Positions 8,684 to 18,246 are shown, counted from the stretch's first letter. The stretch is DNA of 32,234 nt from SAR116 cluster bacterium AG-325-F22 (GCA_003282885.1 QBYJ01000017.1:1-32234), one strand, 5' to 3'. Notes: a model not told the origin generated them from the sequence alone. Numbers and translations: made by a program.

Positions 8684-9199
8684 GTGAATAATAATGATGA
8701 TGGCACACTCAACATTACAGGTTTTGATTATGATGATTTAGTTGAAGAAAGTCTTAAAAATGTTGTTAAAAAAGTATTAAAAATTACATCTAAGTCTGGC
8801 CTCTTAGGTAACAGTCATTTTTTTATTTCTTTTAACGGCAATGATGATGAAGTTATTGTCCCAGAAGAATTAAAAAGTACTGACAGTTCTGAGATAAAAA
8901 TAATTATTCAACATCAGTTTTGGGATTTAAAAGCAACAGACGAATATTTTGAAGTAACTTTGTCTTTTAATGGTCAAAAGAAAAACATTTATGTTCCTTA
9001 CAGAGCTATAACATCTTTTACTGATCCTTCTGTAGGATTTGGTCTGCAATTTAAAGTTGAAGAACAAAAAAAATTACCCAATAAAGAAACGAAAGATGAA
9101 AACGTTGTTTTAGAAAACAAAAAAAATCAATTAAAACACAAGAACAAAACTGGGTCTGGAGAAATTATTTCTCTCAATGAATTCAGAGATAAAAAATGA
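8684..9199 (+). CDS. sspB: SspB-like ClpXP adaptor
   Basis: Alphaproteobacterial SspB (DUF1321 family). It binds the ssrA tag and delivers tagged proteins to ClpXP. After an acidic, variable head, the core runs from about residue 12. It contains GNSHFFISFNG, VPEELKSTDSSEIKIIIQHQFWDLKATDEYFEVTLSFNG and VPYRAITSFTDPSVGFGLQF, the tag-binding beta fold and its conserved FxDPSVxFGLQF signature. The lysine/glutamate-rich linker and the short C-terminal EIISLNEFRDKK are the usual flexible tail with a ClpX-docking peptide. The start is GTG at 8684, supported by AGGAT 8 bases upstream. It lies directly behind the tmRNA gene, whose tag contains the ANDNY it should recognise, and 28 bases ahead of fumarase. 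Confidence 0.9.
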   Translation: MNNNDDGTLNITGFDYDDLVEESLKNVVKKVLKITSKSGLLGNSHFFISFNGNDDEVIVPEELKSTDSSEIKIIIQHQFWDLKATDEYFEVTLSFNGQKKNIYVPYRAITSFTDPSVGFGLQFKVEEQKKLPNKETKDENVVLENKKNQLKHKNKTGSGEIISLNEFRDKK

Positions 9200-9227
9200 A
9201 TATTATTATCTAAAATAGGAGAGTTTT

Positions 9228-10838
9228 TTGAGCGAATTTAATTATTCACCAATGTTTCCACTTTCAAAAGACAATACTGAGTATATTAAGATATCAGATT
9301 CTTACATTAAAACCTCTGTAATAAACGACATAGAGATTTTGTTAGTTGATCCTGAAGCTCTAACTTTATTATCCCAAAGAGCTTTCAAAGACGTCTCTCA
9401 CTTATTAAGAAAATCACATTTACAGCAGCTTAAAGATATACTTGAAGATAAAGATGGGTCTAATAATGATCACTTTGTTGCCTTAACAATGTTGAAGAAT
9501 GCAAACATATCTTCATCAGGCGTGCTTCCTATGTGTCAGGATACTGGAACAGCTATTATTTTAGGCTATAAGGGTGAAAAAGTTTTTACTAATACTGACG
9601 ATGGTAAATATTTATCATTAGGGGTTTATAATACTTATCAAACAAATAATTTACGCTTTTCTCAATTAGCACCTTTTTCAATGTTTGAAGAAAAAAATAC
9701 GGCTAACAACTTACCTGCAGAAATTAGTTTATTTGCTTCTGAAGGACAAGAATACAAATTTGTATTTGTTCAAAAAGGCGGTGGATCTGCTAATAAAAGT
9801 TTTTTATTTCAAGCAACACCTGCAACTTTAAATTATGACAATTTAAAAAATTTTCTATATGAAAAGATAATTTCTCTAGGCACTGCAGCTTGCCCACCCT
9901 ATCATTTATCTATTGTTATTGGAGGAACTTCTGCTGAACTAAATTTAAAAACAGTTAAGCTTGGTTCTTTGCGCTATTTAGATAATTTACCAAATCAAGG
10001 CGATTATAAATCTGGTCATGCATATAGAGACCACAAATGGGAAAAGATAATATTAGATTTTACACGTGAAATGGGTATAGGTGCACAATTTGGAGGTAAA
10101 TATTTTTGTCATGATGTAAGGGTAATAAGACTTCCAAGACACGGAGCATCTCTTCCGATAGGTATTGGAGTCTCTTGTTCAGCTGATAGACAAATATTAG
10201 GTAAAATTAATAAGAATGGAATTTTCCTCGAAAAACTAGAGACTGACCCAAGTCAATTCATGCCTGATATAGATTTTAATGATGTTTCTGAAGAAGTTAC
10301 AAACATAGATTTAAACCAACCCATGAAAAATATTTTGAAACAATTAAACGAATGTGAGGTAAAAAAAAGAGTTAATCTTACTGGCCCCCTGATTGTAGCA
10401 AGAGACATAGCTCATGCAAAGCTACTAGAGAGACTTCAAAATGATGGTTTTTTACCTGATTATATTAAAGATCATCCTGTATATTATGCAGGCCCAGCTA
10501 AAACACCTAAAGGAATGGCCTCTGGGTCTTTTGGACCAACTACCGCTGGACGAATGGATGGATATGTTGACAAATTTCAAAAAAATGGTGGTTCAATGGT
10601 TATGTTGGCAAAAGGTAATAGATCCACACAGGTAAGAGATGCTTGTCATAAATATGGTGGATTTTATCTTGGAACTATAGGGGGGGCTGCTGCTAAAGTT
10701 GCTCTTGATTGTATTAAAAAAATAGAAGTGTTAGAATATCCTGAATTAGGAATGGAAGCCGTGTGGAAAATTGAAGTTGAAGATTTTCCTGCATTTGTAG
10801 TTATAGATAATAAAGGAAATGATTTTTTTAAAATTTAA
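9228..10838 (+). CDS. fumA: Class I (4Fe-4S) fumarate hydratase
   Basis: TCA-cycle enzyme that interconverts fumarate and malate. The iron-sulfur cluster ligands of class I fumarases are visible at Cys103 (PMCQDTGTA), Cys222 ([14 protein letters not shown]) and Cys317 (GVSCSADRQ). The C-terminal beta domain contains [42 protein letters not shown] and [15 protein letters not shown]. At 536 residues it is the fused alpha+beta, full-length form. The start is TTG at 9228, supported by AGGAG at 9217-9221; there is no better in-frame ATG nearby. It is probably co-transcribed with sspB and converges on the tartrate dehydratase-like gene with 11 bases between the stops. Confidence 0.95.
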   Translation: MSEFNYSPMFPLSKDNTEYIKISDSYIKTSVINDIEILLVDPEALTLLSQRAFKDVSHLLRKSHLQQLKDILEDKDGSNNDHFVALTMLKNANISSSGVLPMCQDTGTAIILGYKGEKVFTNTDDGKYLSLGVYNTYQTNNLRFSQLAPFSMFEEKNTANNLPAEISLFASEGQEYKFVFVQKGGGSANKSFLFQATPATLNYDNLKNFLYEKIISLGTAACPPYHLSIVIGGTSAELNLKTVKLGSLRYLDNLPNQGDYKSGHAYRDHKWEKIILDFTREMGIGAQFGGKYFCHDVRVIRLPRHGASLPIGIGVSCSADRQILGKINKNGIFLEKLETDPSQFMPDIDFNDVSEEVTNIDLNQPMKNILKQLNECEVKKRVNLTGPLIVARDIAHAKLLERLQNDGFLPDYIKDHPVYYAGPAKTPKGMASGSFGPTTAGRMDGYVDKFQKNGGSMVMLAKGNRSTQVRDACHKYGGFYLGTIGGAAAKVALDCIKKIEVLEYPELGMEAVWKIEVEDFPAFVVIDNKGNDFFKI

Positions 10839-10849
10839 AAAATATAATT

Positions 10850-12016
10850 TTATGTAGTCATATTTTTCATTATTGAAAAAAGATCAGACTTACCTTCAAA
10901 GCCAATCCCCTCAATTTCTGGTAAAGTAACTATACTTTTTTCAACTTTTACTCCATCAGGAAAGCCACCATATGGTTGAAAGAGATCTGGGTAACTTTCA
11001 TTGCCCCCCAAGCCTAAACCAGCTGCTATTGCCAAGGACATTTGATGGCCACCGTGAGGAATACATCTTGAAATGTCCCAGTTATATTCTGTAAGCATTT
11101 TAATTATTTTTAAGTATTCAACCAATCCATAACTTAATGCACAGTCAAATTGTAGCCAGTCTTTTTCTTTTCTCATTCCAGCGTATCGAATTAGGTTTTT
11201 AGCATCATGCACAGAAAATAAATTTTCACCTGTGGCTAAAGAGCCCGAATAAACATTTGCTAGCTGCTTATGAAGCTCAAAGTCTAACGGGTCTCCAGGT
11301 TCCTCGTACCAAAACAAATCATAGTTTGAAAGTGCTTTTGCATACTCAATTGCCGTTTGAAGATCAAATCTTCCATTAGCATCAACAGCAAGTTTGTCAT
11401 TGGGGCCTAAAATTTTTAAAACTGCTTCTATTCTTGCACAATCCTCAGACAAAGATGCACCTCCAATTTTCTTTTTAACAACTGAGTAACCAAGATCTAG
11501 ATATTTTTTTATCTCATCAGTTAAACCTTGTATACCTTGATCAGGCCAGTAATACCCACCAGCTGCATAAACAAATACTTTTCTATTAACTGTTCCATTT
11601 CCATACTTTTCAGCAAGCATCTGAAATAATGGTTTTTTTTCAATTTTAGAAACAAGGTCCCAGATTGCCATGTCAATTGTTCCAACAGCAACTGAACGCT
11701 CTCCGTGACCACCAGGTTTTTCATTTTTCATCATAATATCCCACATTTTTGTGGGATCAAAATTAGTTTCTTCCTCATTTAATATTTCTTTAGGATTAGC
11801 TTCTAGTAGGCGTGGAACAAACCTTTCTCTGATAAGATGGCCTTGGCCATATCTTCCGTTCGAGTTAAAGCCATATCCAATTAAGGGCTTACCATTTTTT
11901 ATTATGTCAGAACAAACCGCTACTAGACTTATTGTCATTTTAGAAAAGTCAATATATGCATTCTTTATGTTAGAACTAATTGATTTAGTTTCTTCTATAA
12001 TCTTAGTAATCTTCAT
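10850..12016 (-). CDS. tarD: D(-)-tartrate dehydratase-like enolase-superfamily enzyme
   Basis: Mandelate racemase-subgroup member of the enolase superfamily. It strongly resembles, from memory, the characterised Bradyrhizobium D(-)-tartrate dehydratase, which yields oxaloacetate. Shared blocks include NAYIDFSKMTISLVAV, GYGFNSNGRYGQGHLIRERF, GGHGERSVAVGTIDMA and NESYPDLFQPYGGFPDGV. Catalytic features are all present: a KxK motif (Lys181/Lys183), metal ligands Asp212, Glu238 and Glu264, and the general acid/base His321. Length (388) matches. An AAGGAT sequence lies 7 bases before the ATG. It stands alone, convergent with fumarase. Its expected product oxaloacetate enters the same cycle, but whether tartrate is the natural substrate is an inference. 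Confidence 0.85.
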   Translation of the reverse strand: MKITKIIEETKSISSNIKNAYIDFSKMTISLVAVCSDIIKNGKPLIGYGFNSNGRYGQGHLIRERFVPRLLEANPKEILNEEETNFDPTKMWDIMMKNEKPGGHGERSVAVGTIDMAIWDLVSKIEKKPLFQMLAEKYGNGTVNRKVFVYAAGGYYWPDQGIQGLTDEIKKYLDLGYSVVKKKIGGASLSEDCARIEAVLKILGPNDKLAVDANGRFDLQTAIEYAKALSNYDLFWYEEPGDPLDFELHKQLANVYSGSLATGENLFSVHDAKNLIRYAGMRKEKDWLQFDCALSYGLVEYLKIIKMLTEYNWDISRCIPHGGHQMSLAIAAGLGLGGNESYPDLFQPYGGFPDGVKVEKSIVTLPEIEGIGFEGKSDLFSIMKNMTT

Positions 12017-12104
12017 GATTTAATCCTTTATAAAAGAATTCAATTGTAGAAGAGTTATAAAAGTTTGGTGTAACTTATAAAATTAACAAGAAAGAGCGAA
12101 TTAA

Positions 12105-12230
12105 TTAACCTTGACGAGCTTTAAATCTAGGATTTCTTTTATTTATTACGTACAAACGACCTCTACGTTTAACAATCTGACAGTTTCTATCTCTAACTTT
12201 TAATGTTTTTAAAGAACTTACAACTTTCAT
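12105..12230 (-). CDS. rpmJ: Ribosomal protein bL36, zinc-free (C-minus) form
   Basis: A 41-residue protein beginning [20 protein letters not shown], continuing with [21 protein letters not shown] and a stop. This is the bL36 sequence. Only one cysteine (Cys16) remains of the four that would bind zinc, so it is the YkgO-like C-minus type usual in Alphaproteobacteria. The gene stands alone between tarD and msrA rather than in the spc ribosomal-protein operon. Upstream on the minus strand, TTGACC and AT-rich hexamers could form a promoter, but the spacing is uncertain. Confidence 0.93.
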   Translation of the reverse strand: MKVVSSLKTLKVRDRNCQIVKRRGRLYVINKRNPRFKARQG

Positions 12231-12311
12231 AATTTGCACCATTAATAAATATTATATCTTGATATATTACGAAACAAATTAGGTCAAGGCGTATTATAGA
12301 AAACAAGAGGT

Positions 12312-12941
12312 TTAATTAAATTTTATTCCACAACCACCTAAGCCACAATACCCATTTGGGTTCTTATATAAGTATTGTTGATGATATATTTCAGCAAAAT
12401 AATATTCTATATTACTCTTTATTTCTGTAGTAATATTTTTAAAACCTTCCATATTTAGTAAATCTTGAAATTCTTTCATTGTATATTTGACTTCAATCAA
12501 ATCCTCTTTATTTTTGATAAAAATTGCAGATCTATACTGTGTACCTATATCATTACCTTGTCTCATTCCTTGAGTTGGGTCATGTCCTTCCCAAAAATAA
12601 ATTAAAACTTTTTTTAGGCTTATTTTAGATGGATCATATACTACTCTTACTACCTCGGTATGACCAGTTAAACCACTGCATACCTCTTCATAGGTTGGAT
12701 TTTTTGTATGACCACCGGCATAACCGACTGAAGTGTGATACACTCCTTCAAGATTCCAAAAAATTTTTTCAGCACCCCAAAAACAACCCATGCCCAAAAT
12801 AATTTCACAAAACCCTTTTGGAACATGCATAAGGTCATGTCCATTTATCTCATGAGATAATTTATCGATGAGTGGATTATCTCTACCTACAAGCGCGTTG
12901 TTCTTGTCAATTACGTCATTTTTATATTTAGAAAAAAACAT
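12312..12941 (-). CDS. msrA: Peptide methionine sulfoxide reductase MsrA
   Basis: Repairs methionine-S-sulfoxide in proteins. The catalytic motif GCFWG lies at residues 52-56 (Cys53), and the recycling cysteines are in the C-terminal YCGLGGCGIKFN (Cys199 and Cys204), the three-cysteine arrangement of the E. coli enzyme. VGYAGGHTKNPTYEEVCSGLTGHTEVVRVVYDP and GMRQGNDIGTQYRSAI are family blocks. The roughly 45-residue head (NALVGRDNPL and NGHDLMHVPKG) is also shared with E. coli MsrA, which supports the long start. It diverges from the polyamine operon across 117 bases. Confidence 0.96.
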   Translation of the reverse strand: MFFSKYKNDVIDKNNALVGRDNPLIDKLSHEINGHDLMHVPKGFCEIILGMGCFWGAEKIFWNLEGVYHTSVGYAGGHTKNPTYEEVCSGLTGHTEVVRVVYDPSKISLKKVLIYFWEGHDPTQGMRQGNDIGTQYRSAIFIKNKEDLIEVKYTMKEFQDLLNMEGFKNITTEIKSNIEYYFAEIYHQQYLYKNPNGYCGLGGCGIKFN

Positions 12942-12999
12942 GCTACCCTCTTTTTTGAATTTTTATATTGTAAAAATCATATTTTATTTAAACCATAAC

Positions 13000-13026
13000 T
13001 TGACCAGTTCTATATGGCAATATAAT
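13000..13026 (+). promoter_or_regulatory. Candidate sigma-70 promoter of the polyamine operon
   Basis: TTGACC at 13000-13005 and a perfect TATAAT at 13021-13026, with a 15-base spacer, shorter than the usual 17. The -10 box lies 32 bases before the speA ATG. The -10 box is strong; the -35 assignment is less sure. Confidence 0.5.
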
Positions 13027-13058
13027 GAAACTATTAAAAAAAATTAGGTTAATTTAGT

Positions 13059-14936
13059 ATGAATGACGATATTTATGGAATAAAAAAATGGGGCAATGAT
13101 ATTCTTGAAATACTTGAAAATGGAAACATTGGCCTAAAAAACCCATTTCATCCAGATAATTCTCCAACGGACTTAATCAAAATTATAAAAAGTCTGAATG
13201 AAAGAGGAATAAGTTGCCCAGTTTTATTGAGAGTTACTGATTATTTAGCATTTAGGATAAAACAAATTAACAACTCTTTTTTAAGAGCAATTAGAGAAAT
13301 AAGATATAAGGGTGAATATAAAGGTGTTTTTCCAGTAAAAGTAAATCAACAAGCTCAAGTAATTGATAGAATAGTTGAGTTTGGCAAAGAATTCGATTTT
13401 GGTCTAGAAGTTGGTTCAAAACCAGAATTATTAATAGCCTTGGCGCATGATCTATCAGCTAACTCTACAATAATCTGTAATGGAATAAAGGATAGAGAAT
13501 TTATTCATCTTGCAATTTTATCGATAAAAATTGGTTTTAAGACTATTTTGGTTTTAGAAAGCCCAAGAGAACTTGATCTTATAATTGAAATTTCAAAAGA
13601 ACTAAAGGTCCGTCCATTACTTGGAATTAGAGTAAAATTAACTAATAAAGTTAGCGGTAATTGGTCACAGTCAAGTGGTGATCGAAGTGTATTTGGATTA
13701 TCTGTTGAACAAGTTATGGAAGTCATAAATAAGTTAAAAGTATATGATTACCTTGATTGCTTAATTTTACAACATTCACACCTTGGAAGTCAGATACCAG
13801 ATATAATTGAAATAAGAAAAGCAACTCAAGAGGCATGTAGATTTTTTTCTGAAATGAGTAAACTGGGTGCGCCATTAACCTATCTGGATCTTGGTGGAGG
13901 TTTAGGAGTGGATTATACTGGAGAACAAAAATCTGCTTTTAACTCTATAAATTATTCACTGGATGAGTATTGTATAAATATAGTAGAAACAGTTAAGTAT
14001 GAACTTGACCAATCCAAAATAGCTCACCCAACAATAATAACTGAATCTGGCAGAGCTTGTATAGCGTCTAGCTCAATGCTTATTTTCAATATTTTAGAAA
14101 CGACTAACTTTGATAGTAAAAAAATTCAAACTATGAATGAAGAGGATCATCCTTTACTCAAAAATATGATTCAAATTCCTGAATATCTAGGTTTAGAAAG
14201 AGCACAAGAATGTTTGAATGATCTAAACTATTACAGAGATGAGATAAGAGCCCTTTTTAAAAGTGGTCAAATTGATCTACCTAATATGGCAAAAACTGAA
14301 GAAACCTATTTATATGTTATAAACAAAATTAAGACGGTCCTTTCTTCATCAACTGAAATAACCGAAGAACTTCAAGATTCAATTGATAATATGGCAGATA
14401 TTTATCACGGTAACTTTTCATTGTTCCAAAGTCTTCCAGATGTTTGGGCCATAGATCAAATTCATCCAATAGCACCAATACAAAAACATCATGAATATCC
14501 TGACAGAAGAGTTATTTTAAATGACATTACTTGTGATAGCGACGGCATTATAAATAAATTTGTTTTAAAAGACGGTATTTCAAACACTTTACCTCTTCAC
14601 AGTATTAAAAATAATGAAGATTATTTTTTAGGTGTTTTTTATATAGGTGCATATCAGGAAACTTTAGGTGACCTTCATAATTTGTTTGGTGATACAAATG
14701 TAATTACAATAAAGTTAAAAGAAAATGGTAATTATCAGCTATTACATGAACAAGAAGGTGATACTATTTCTGAAGTATTATCTTATGTTGAGTATGAACC
14801 AAAAGATATTATAAATAGATTTAAGCGTATAGTAGAAGATGCTGTTAGAAGTAGAGACTTATCCTTAACTGAGAGAAAGCAATTAATTCAATCTTTTAAA
14901 GAATCAATATCTGGATATACCTATTTTGAAAAATAA
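13059..14936 (+). CDS. speA: Biosynthetic arginine decarboxylase SpeA
   Basis: PLP-dependent alanine-racemase-fold decarboxylase that turns arginine into agmatine. The PLP lysine is Lys94 in KGVFPVKVNQQ. The barrel carries the HSHLGSQ motif (from His239) and YLDLGGGLGVDYTG. The second domain has TESGRA and the catalytic cysteine Cys492 in NDITCDSDG, which is characteristic of SpeA. Length (625) is close to the E. coli protein's 658. It heads a four-gene operon with gaps of 28, 8 and 13 bases. The next three genes consume its product in sequence, and agmatinase is the last gene. Confidence 0.95.
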   Translation: MNDDIYGIKKWGNDILEILENGNIGLKNPFHPDNSPTDLIKIIKSLNERGISCPVLLRVTDYLAFRIKQINNSFLRAIREIRYKGEYKGVFPVKVNQQAQVIDRIVEFGKEFDFGLEVGSKPELLIALAHDLSANSTIICNGIKDREFIHLAILSIKIGFKTILVLESPRELDLIIEISKELKVRPLLGIRVKLTNKVSGNWSQSSGDRSVFGLSVEQVMEVINKLKVYDYLDCLILQHSHLGSQIPDIIEIRKATQEACRFFSEMSKLGAPLTYLDLGGGLGVDYTGEQKSAFNSINYSLDEYCINIVETVKYELDQSKIAHPTIITESGRACIASSSMLIFNILETTNFDSKKIQTMNEEDHPLLKNMIQIPEYLGLERAQECLNDLNYYRDEIRALFKSGQIDLPNMAKTEETYLYVINKIKTVLSSSTEITEELQDSIDNMADIYHGNFSLFQSLPDVWAIDQIHPIAPIQKHHEYPDRRVILNDITCDSDGIINKFVLKDGISNTLPLHSIKNNEDYFLGVFYIGAYQETLGDLHNLFGDTNVITIKLKENGNYQLLHEQEGDTISEVLSYVEYEPKDIINRFKRIVEDAVRSRDLSLTERKQLIQSFKESISGYTYFEK

Positions 14937-14964
14937 TAAATTGCTAAAATTTTAGGAGATTTCA

Positions 14965-16170
14965 ATGCAAAGTGTTTTAGTAATTGGTGCAGGCGGTGTA
15001 AGTCATGTAACAATTCACAAAATGGCAAGCCTTTCAATTGTTTTTACTAACATAATTTTAGCAAGTAGAACCTTAGATAAATGCTTAAAAATTAAAAAAA
15101 GTGTGAAAACAAAATATAAAGTCGATATTACAATTGTAGAGTTAGACGCTGATAACGTTAACGAAACTGTTTCTATAATTAACAAATTTAAACCTTTTTT
15201 AGTAGTCAATCTAGCACTTCCTTATCAAGATCTTAATATTATGGATGCTTGCCTTATTACAAAAACACATTATTTAGATACTGCCAATTATGAGCCAAGA
15301 GATGAAGCAAAATTTGAATATAAATGGCAATGGGATTATATGAAAAGTTTTAAAGAAAAAGGCATTATGGCACTTTTAGGATCTGGATTTGATCCTGGGG
15401 TAACAAATGTTTTTACTGCTTACACGAAAAAACATTATCTCGATATTATAGATAGTTTAGACATTCTAGACTGCAATGATGGAGATCATGGCCATCCATT
15501 TGCTACAAATTTTAATCCCGAAATTAACATTAGAGAAGTAACATCAAATAGCAAATACTGGGAAGATAAACAATGGAAAATTGGTCCTGCCCTAAAAAAT
15601 AAAGTATCATTTAATTTTCCTGAAATTGGTTATAAGAACATGTATTTGATGTATCACGAAGAATTAGAGAGTCTAACCAAACATTTTCCAGAAATAAAAA
15701 GAGCTAGGTTTTGGATGACTTTTAGCGACAACTATTTAAAGCATCTTGAAGTACTTAAAAATATTGGAATGACATCAATTACGCCAGTAAATTACAATGG
15801 AGCAGAGATAGTTCCATTACAGTTTTTAAAAACTGTTCTTCCAGATCCTAGTAGTCTTGGAGAGAGAACAAAAGGTAAAACATGTATTGGTACTATTATT
15901 AGTGGTAGAAAAAATAATATAGAAAAAACATTTTATACTTACAATATATGTAATCATGAAGCTTGTTATGATGAAGTGGGAAGTCAAGCTATTTCATACA
16001 CAACGGGTGTCCCTGCAATGATTGGAGCAATGTTAATGCTACAAAAAAAATGGTTTCGACCTGGTGTATGGAATATAGAACAATTTAACCCAGATCTATT
16101 TATGGAACTTCTTAATCAACATGGGTTACCAACTAATACTATTCAATTGAAAGATAGTGTAAAATTCTAG
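14965..16170 (+). CDS. Carboxy(nor)spermidine dehydrogenase, saccharopine dehydrogenase family
   Basis: NADPH-dependent enzyme expected to condense putrescine with aspartate semialdehyde to carboxyspermidine. The N-terminal Rossmann motif is VLVIGAGGVSHVTIHKMA (GxGGVxxV, residues 8-15). NLALPYQDLNIMDACL, LDTANYEPRDEAKFEY and LLGSGFDPGVTNVF are saccharopine dehydrogenase-family blocks as found in the Vibrio carboxynorspermidine synthase. Length (401) fits. The substrate assignment rests mainly on context: it sits directly before nspC, the matching decarboxylase, and in an operon that makes putrescine, so carboxyspermidine (not carboxynorspermidine) is the likely product. A good AGGAG-type site (aggag at 14954-14958) precedes the ATG. 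Confidence 0.9.
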   Translation: MQSVLVIGAGGVSHVTIHKMASLSIVFTNIILASRTLDKCLKIKKSVKTKYKVDITIVELDADNVNETVSIINKFKPFLVVNLALPYQDLNIMDACLITKTHYLDTANYEPRDEAKFEYKWQWDYMKSFKEKGIMALLGSGFDPGVTNVFTAYTKKHYLDIIDSLDILDCNDGDHGHPFATNFNPEINIREVTSNSKYWEDKQWKIGPALKNKVSFNFPEIGYKNMYLMYHEELESLTKHFPEIKRARFWMTFSDNYLKHLEVLKNIGMTSITPVNYNGAEIVPLQFLKTVLPDPSSLGERTKGKTCIGTIISGRKNNIEKTFYTYNICNHEACYDEVGSQAISYTTGVPAMIGAMLMLQKKWFRPGVWNIEQFNPDLFMELLNQHGLPTNTIQLKDSVKF

Positions 16171-16178
16171 AGTATAAG

Positions 16179-17351
16179 ATGTTACAGACAATGGGGGGGA
16201 ACCCTAAAGATTTTAATAAACTTGATCTGAAAAGGTTACCAAGTCCATGCTTTGTAATAGACAAGATAGCATTACAAAATAACTTGGAAATTTTATTTGA
16301 ACTTAGAAAAGAGACAAATGTAAAAATTTTGATGGCTTTAAAAGCCTTTTCAACCTTTTCACTTGCAGACCTAATATCAGAATACTTAGATGGTTCATGT
16401 TGTTCAGGTTTATATGAAGCCAAGTTAGCAAAGAAATATTTCAAAGGTGAAATAAGCACATATTCACCTGCATTTAAAAAAAATGAATTTGATGAAATTT
16501 CTAAAATATCTGATCATATTATTTTTAATTCGTTTAACCAAATCAATACTTTTTATGATATTTCTAAAAAATTTAATAATGAAGTTGGAATAAGAATTAA
16601 CCCACTCTATTCAGAAGTTGAAATTAATAAGTATAATTCTGCGGGGGTTACTTCTCGTTTAGGTGTACATTTAAAAGATTTAATTAATTACGATATAGAT
16701 AAAATTGATGGAATTCATTTTCATTCATTATGTGAACAAAACTTCAAACCCTTAGAAAATACATGGAATAAATTGAAAAAATCACTGACACCTTTAATTA
16801 CCAATATAAAATGGATAAACTTAGGTGGAGGGCATCATATCACAAGAAAAGATTATCAGCTTAATGAACTAAAAAATTTTTTGAAAAAAGTTTCTAATGA
16901 GACAAATTGTCAATTATATATTGAACCTGGAGAAGCAGTGGTTTTAGATAGTGGTATTCTAGTTGGAGAAATACTCGATTTTTTTAAACCTAGCAATCCA
17001 CTCTCTCCAAATATTGCGATTACAGATATAAGTGCTACATCACACATTCCAGATGTAATTGAAGCACCATATAGACCTACCCTTCTTAACGAACCAGATC
17101 ACGGACATAAAATTATTTTAGGTGGGCCTAGTTGTTTAGCTGCTGATATTATAGGTGAATATAATTTTACTGATATTCCAAAAATTGGAGAAAGAGTAGC
17201 CCTTCTAGATCAAGCGCATTATACTATGGTAAAAACTAGTTTTTTTAATGGTATAAAATTGCCATCTATAGCAATTTGGGACAGTGAAACTGACAATTTA
17301 GAAATTGTTAAAAGCTTTTCATTTAAAGACTTTGAAAATAGATTGTCATAA
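16179..17351 (+). CDS. nspC: Carboxy(nor)spermidine decarboxylase NspC
   Basis: PLP enzyme of the alanine-racemase fold that removes the carboxyl group of carboxyspermidine to give spermidine. The N-terminal LPSPCFVIDKIALQNNLEIL is typical of NspC. The PLP lysine is Lys55 in ILMALKAFSTF. Other blocks are GIHFHSLCEQ, WINLGGGHHIT, YIEPGEAVV and DISATSHIPDVIEAPYRP, with GGPSCLAADIIGEY near the end. At 390 residues it is full length. The start is uncertain: ATG at 16179 lacks a clear ribosome-binding site, and a second ATG lies at 16191, four codons downstream. Only 8 bases separate it from the preceding dehydrogenase. Confidence 0.94.
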   Translation: MLQTMGGNPKDFNKLDLKRLPSPCFVIDKIALQNNLEILFELRKETNVKILMALKAFSTFSLADLISEYLDGSCCSGLYEAKLAKKYFKGEISTYSPAFKKNEFDEISKISDHIIFNSFNQINTFYDISKKFNNEVGIRINPLYSEVEINKYNSAGVTSRLGVHLKDLINYDIDKIDGIHFHSLCEQNFKPLENTWNKLKKSLTPLITNIKWINLGGGHHITRKDYQLNELKNFLKKVSNETNCQLYIEPGEAVVLDSGILVGEILDFFKPSNPLSPNIAITDISATSHIPDVIEAPYRPTLLNEPDHGHKIILGGPSCLAADIIGEYNFTDIPKIGERVALLDQAHYTMVKTSFFNGIKLPSIAIWDSETDNLEIVKSFSFKDFENRLS

Positions 17352-17364
17352 GAATTTATAAATT

Positions 17365-18243
17365 ATGGATAATAAAAATAATCAATTTTTAAAGTCAGAG
17401 CTTTCTATAGAAGAAAACGATAGCGATAAAGCTAAATTTCATATTGTGCCAGTACCTTTGGAAAAAACAGTATCTTATGGTAAAGGGACCTCCAAGGGAC
17501 CTCAAGCCATTATTAAAGCAAGTAATGAATTAGAACGATATACTGGTAAAAGCATTCCATGCATCCACGGGATACACACACACCCCCTCTTAAATTGCAA
17601 TAAACCATTAAAAGTTATTATGAGTGATATTGAAAATATTACAAAAAATATAAGTAAGCAAAAAAAAATACCTGTCACATTAGGCGGCGAGCATGGAATC
17701 ACTTATGGTGCAGTTAACGGTATTTACAAAGGATTAGGTTTACATAGTAAAGATGATATTGGAATAATACAAATTGACGCCCACGCTGATCTGAGAAAAA
17801 ATTATGAAAACGAAGCTCATTCTCATGCTAGCATAATGTATCTTCTTGGTAATGAAAAATATAAAATTGCACAATTTGGAGTGCGTGCATTAAGTAAAGA
17901 AGAAGTTGAAAATAGAAAAATTTTCAATGTTTTATTTTTGGATGCTCAAGATATTTATTACAAAAAAAAATTTAAATTACCTTTAAATTTTCCAAAAAAA
18001 GTATACGTATCATATGATGTAGATGGATTAGATCCATCTGTCATGCCAGCGACAGGCACCCCTGTTCCTGGAGGCTTAGGATATTATGAAAGTCTAGATT
18101 TAATCAAAGAGCTTATTAAAGGTCGAGAAGTAATAGGGTTTGACGTTGTCGAATTCTCTCCAATAAAAAATTTTATTGCTTATGATTTCACAGTAGCTTC
18201 TTTGGTGTATGGAATAATGGAATTAATTAATCTGAATGGCTAA
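17365..18243 (+). CDS. speB: Agmatinase SpeB
   Basis: Ureohydrolase that splits agmatine into putrescine and urea using two manganese ions. All ligand motifs are present: GGEHG (one His), IDAHADLR (DxHxD) and SYDVDGLDPSVMP (DxD), plus the substrate-side glutamate region FDVVEFSP. GKGTSKGPQAIIKASNELE near the start is the family opening. At 292 residues it is normal for the agmatinase group. As the last gene of the operon it supplies the putrescine used by the dehydrogenase encoded two genes earlier. No urease or arginase is visible in the window. Confidence 0.93.
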   Translation: MDNKNNQFLKSELSIEENDSDKAKFHIVPVPLEKTVSYGKGTSKGPQAIIKASNELERYTGKSIPCIHGIHTHPLLNCNKPLKVIMSDIENITKNISKQKKIPVTLGGEHGITYGAVNGIYKGLGLHSKDDIGIIQIDAHADLRKNYENEAHSHASIMYLLGNEKYKIAQFGVRALSKEEVENRKIFNVLFLDAQDIYYKKKFKLPLNFPKKVYVSYDVDGLDPSVMPATGTPVPGGLGYYESLDLIKELIKGREVIGFDVVEFSPIKNFIAYDFTVASLVYGIMELINLNG

Positions 18244-18246
18244 AAA

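Noticed and set aside
16139-16459. 106-codon minus-strand open frame across the start of nspC
   Set aside because: It overlaps two clear polyamine genes on the other strand, has no recognisable motif and is a shadow frame.
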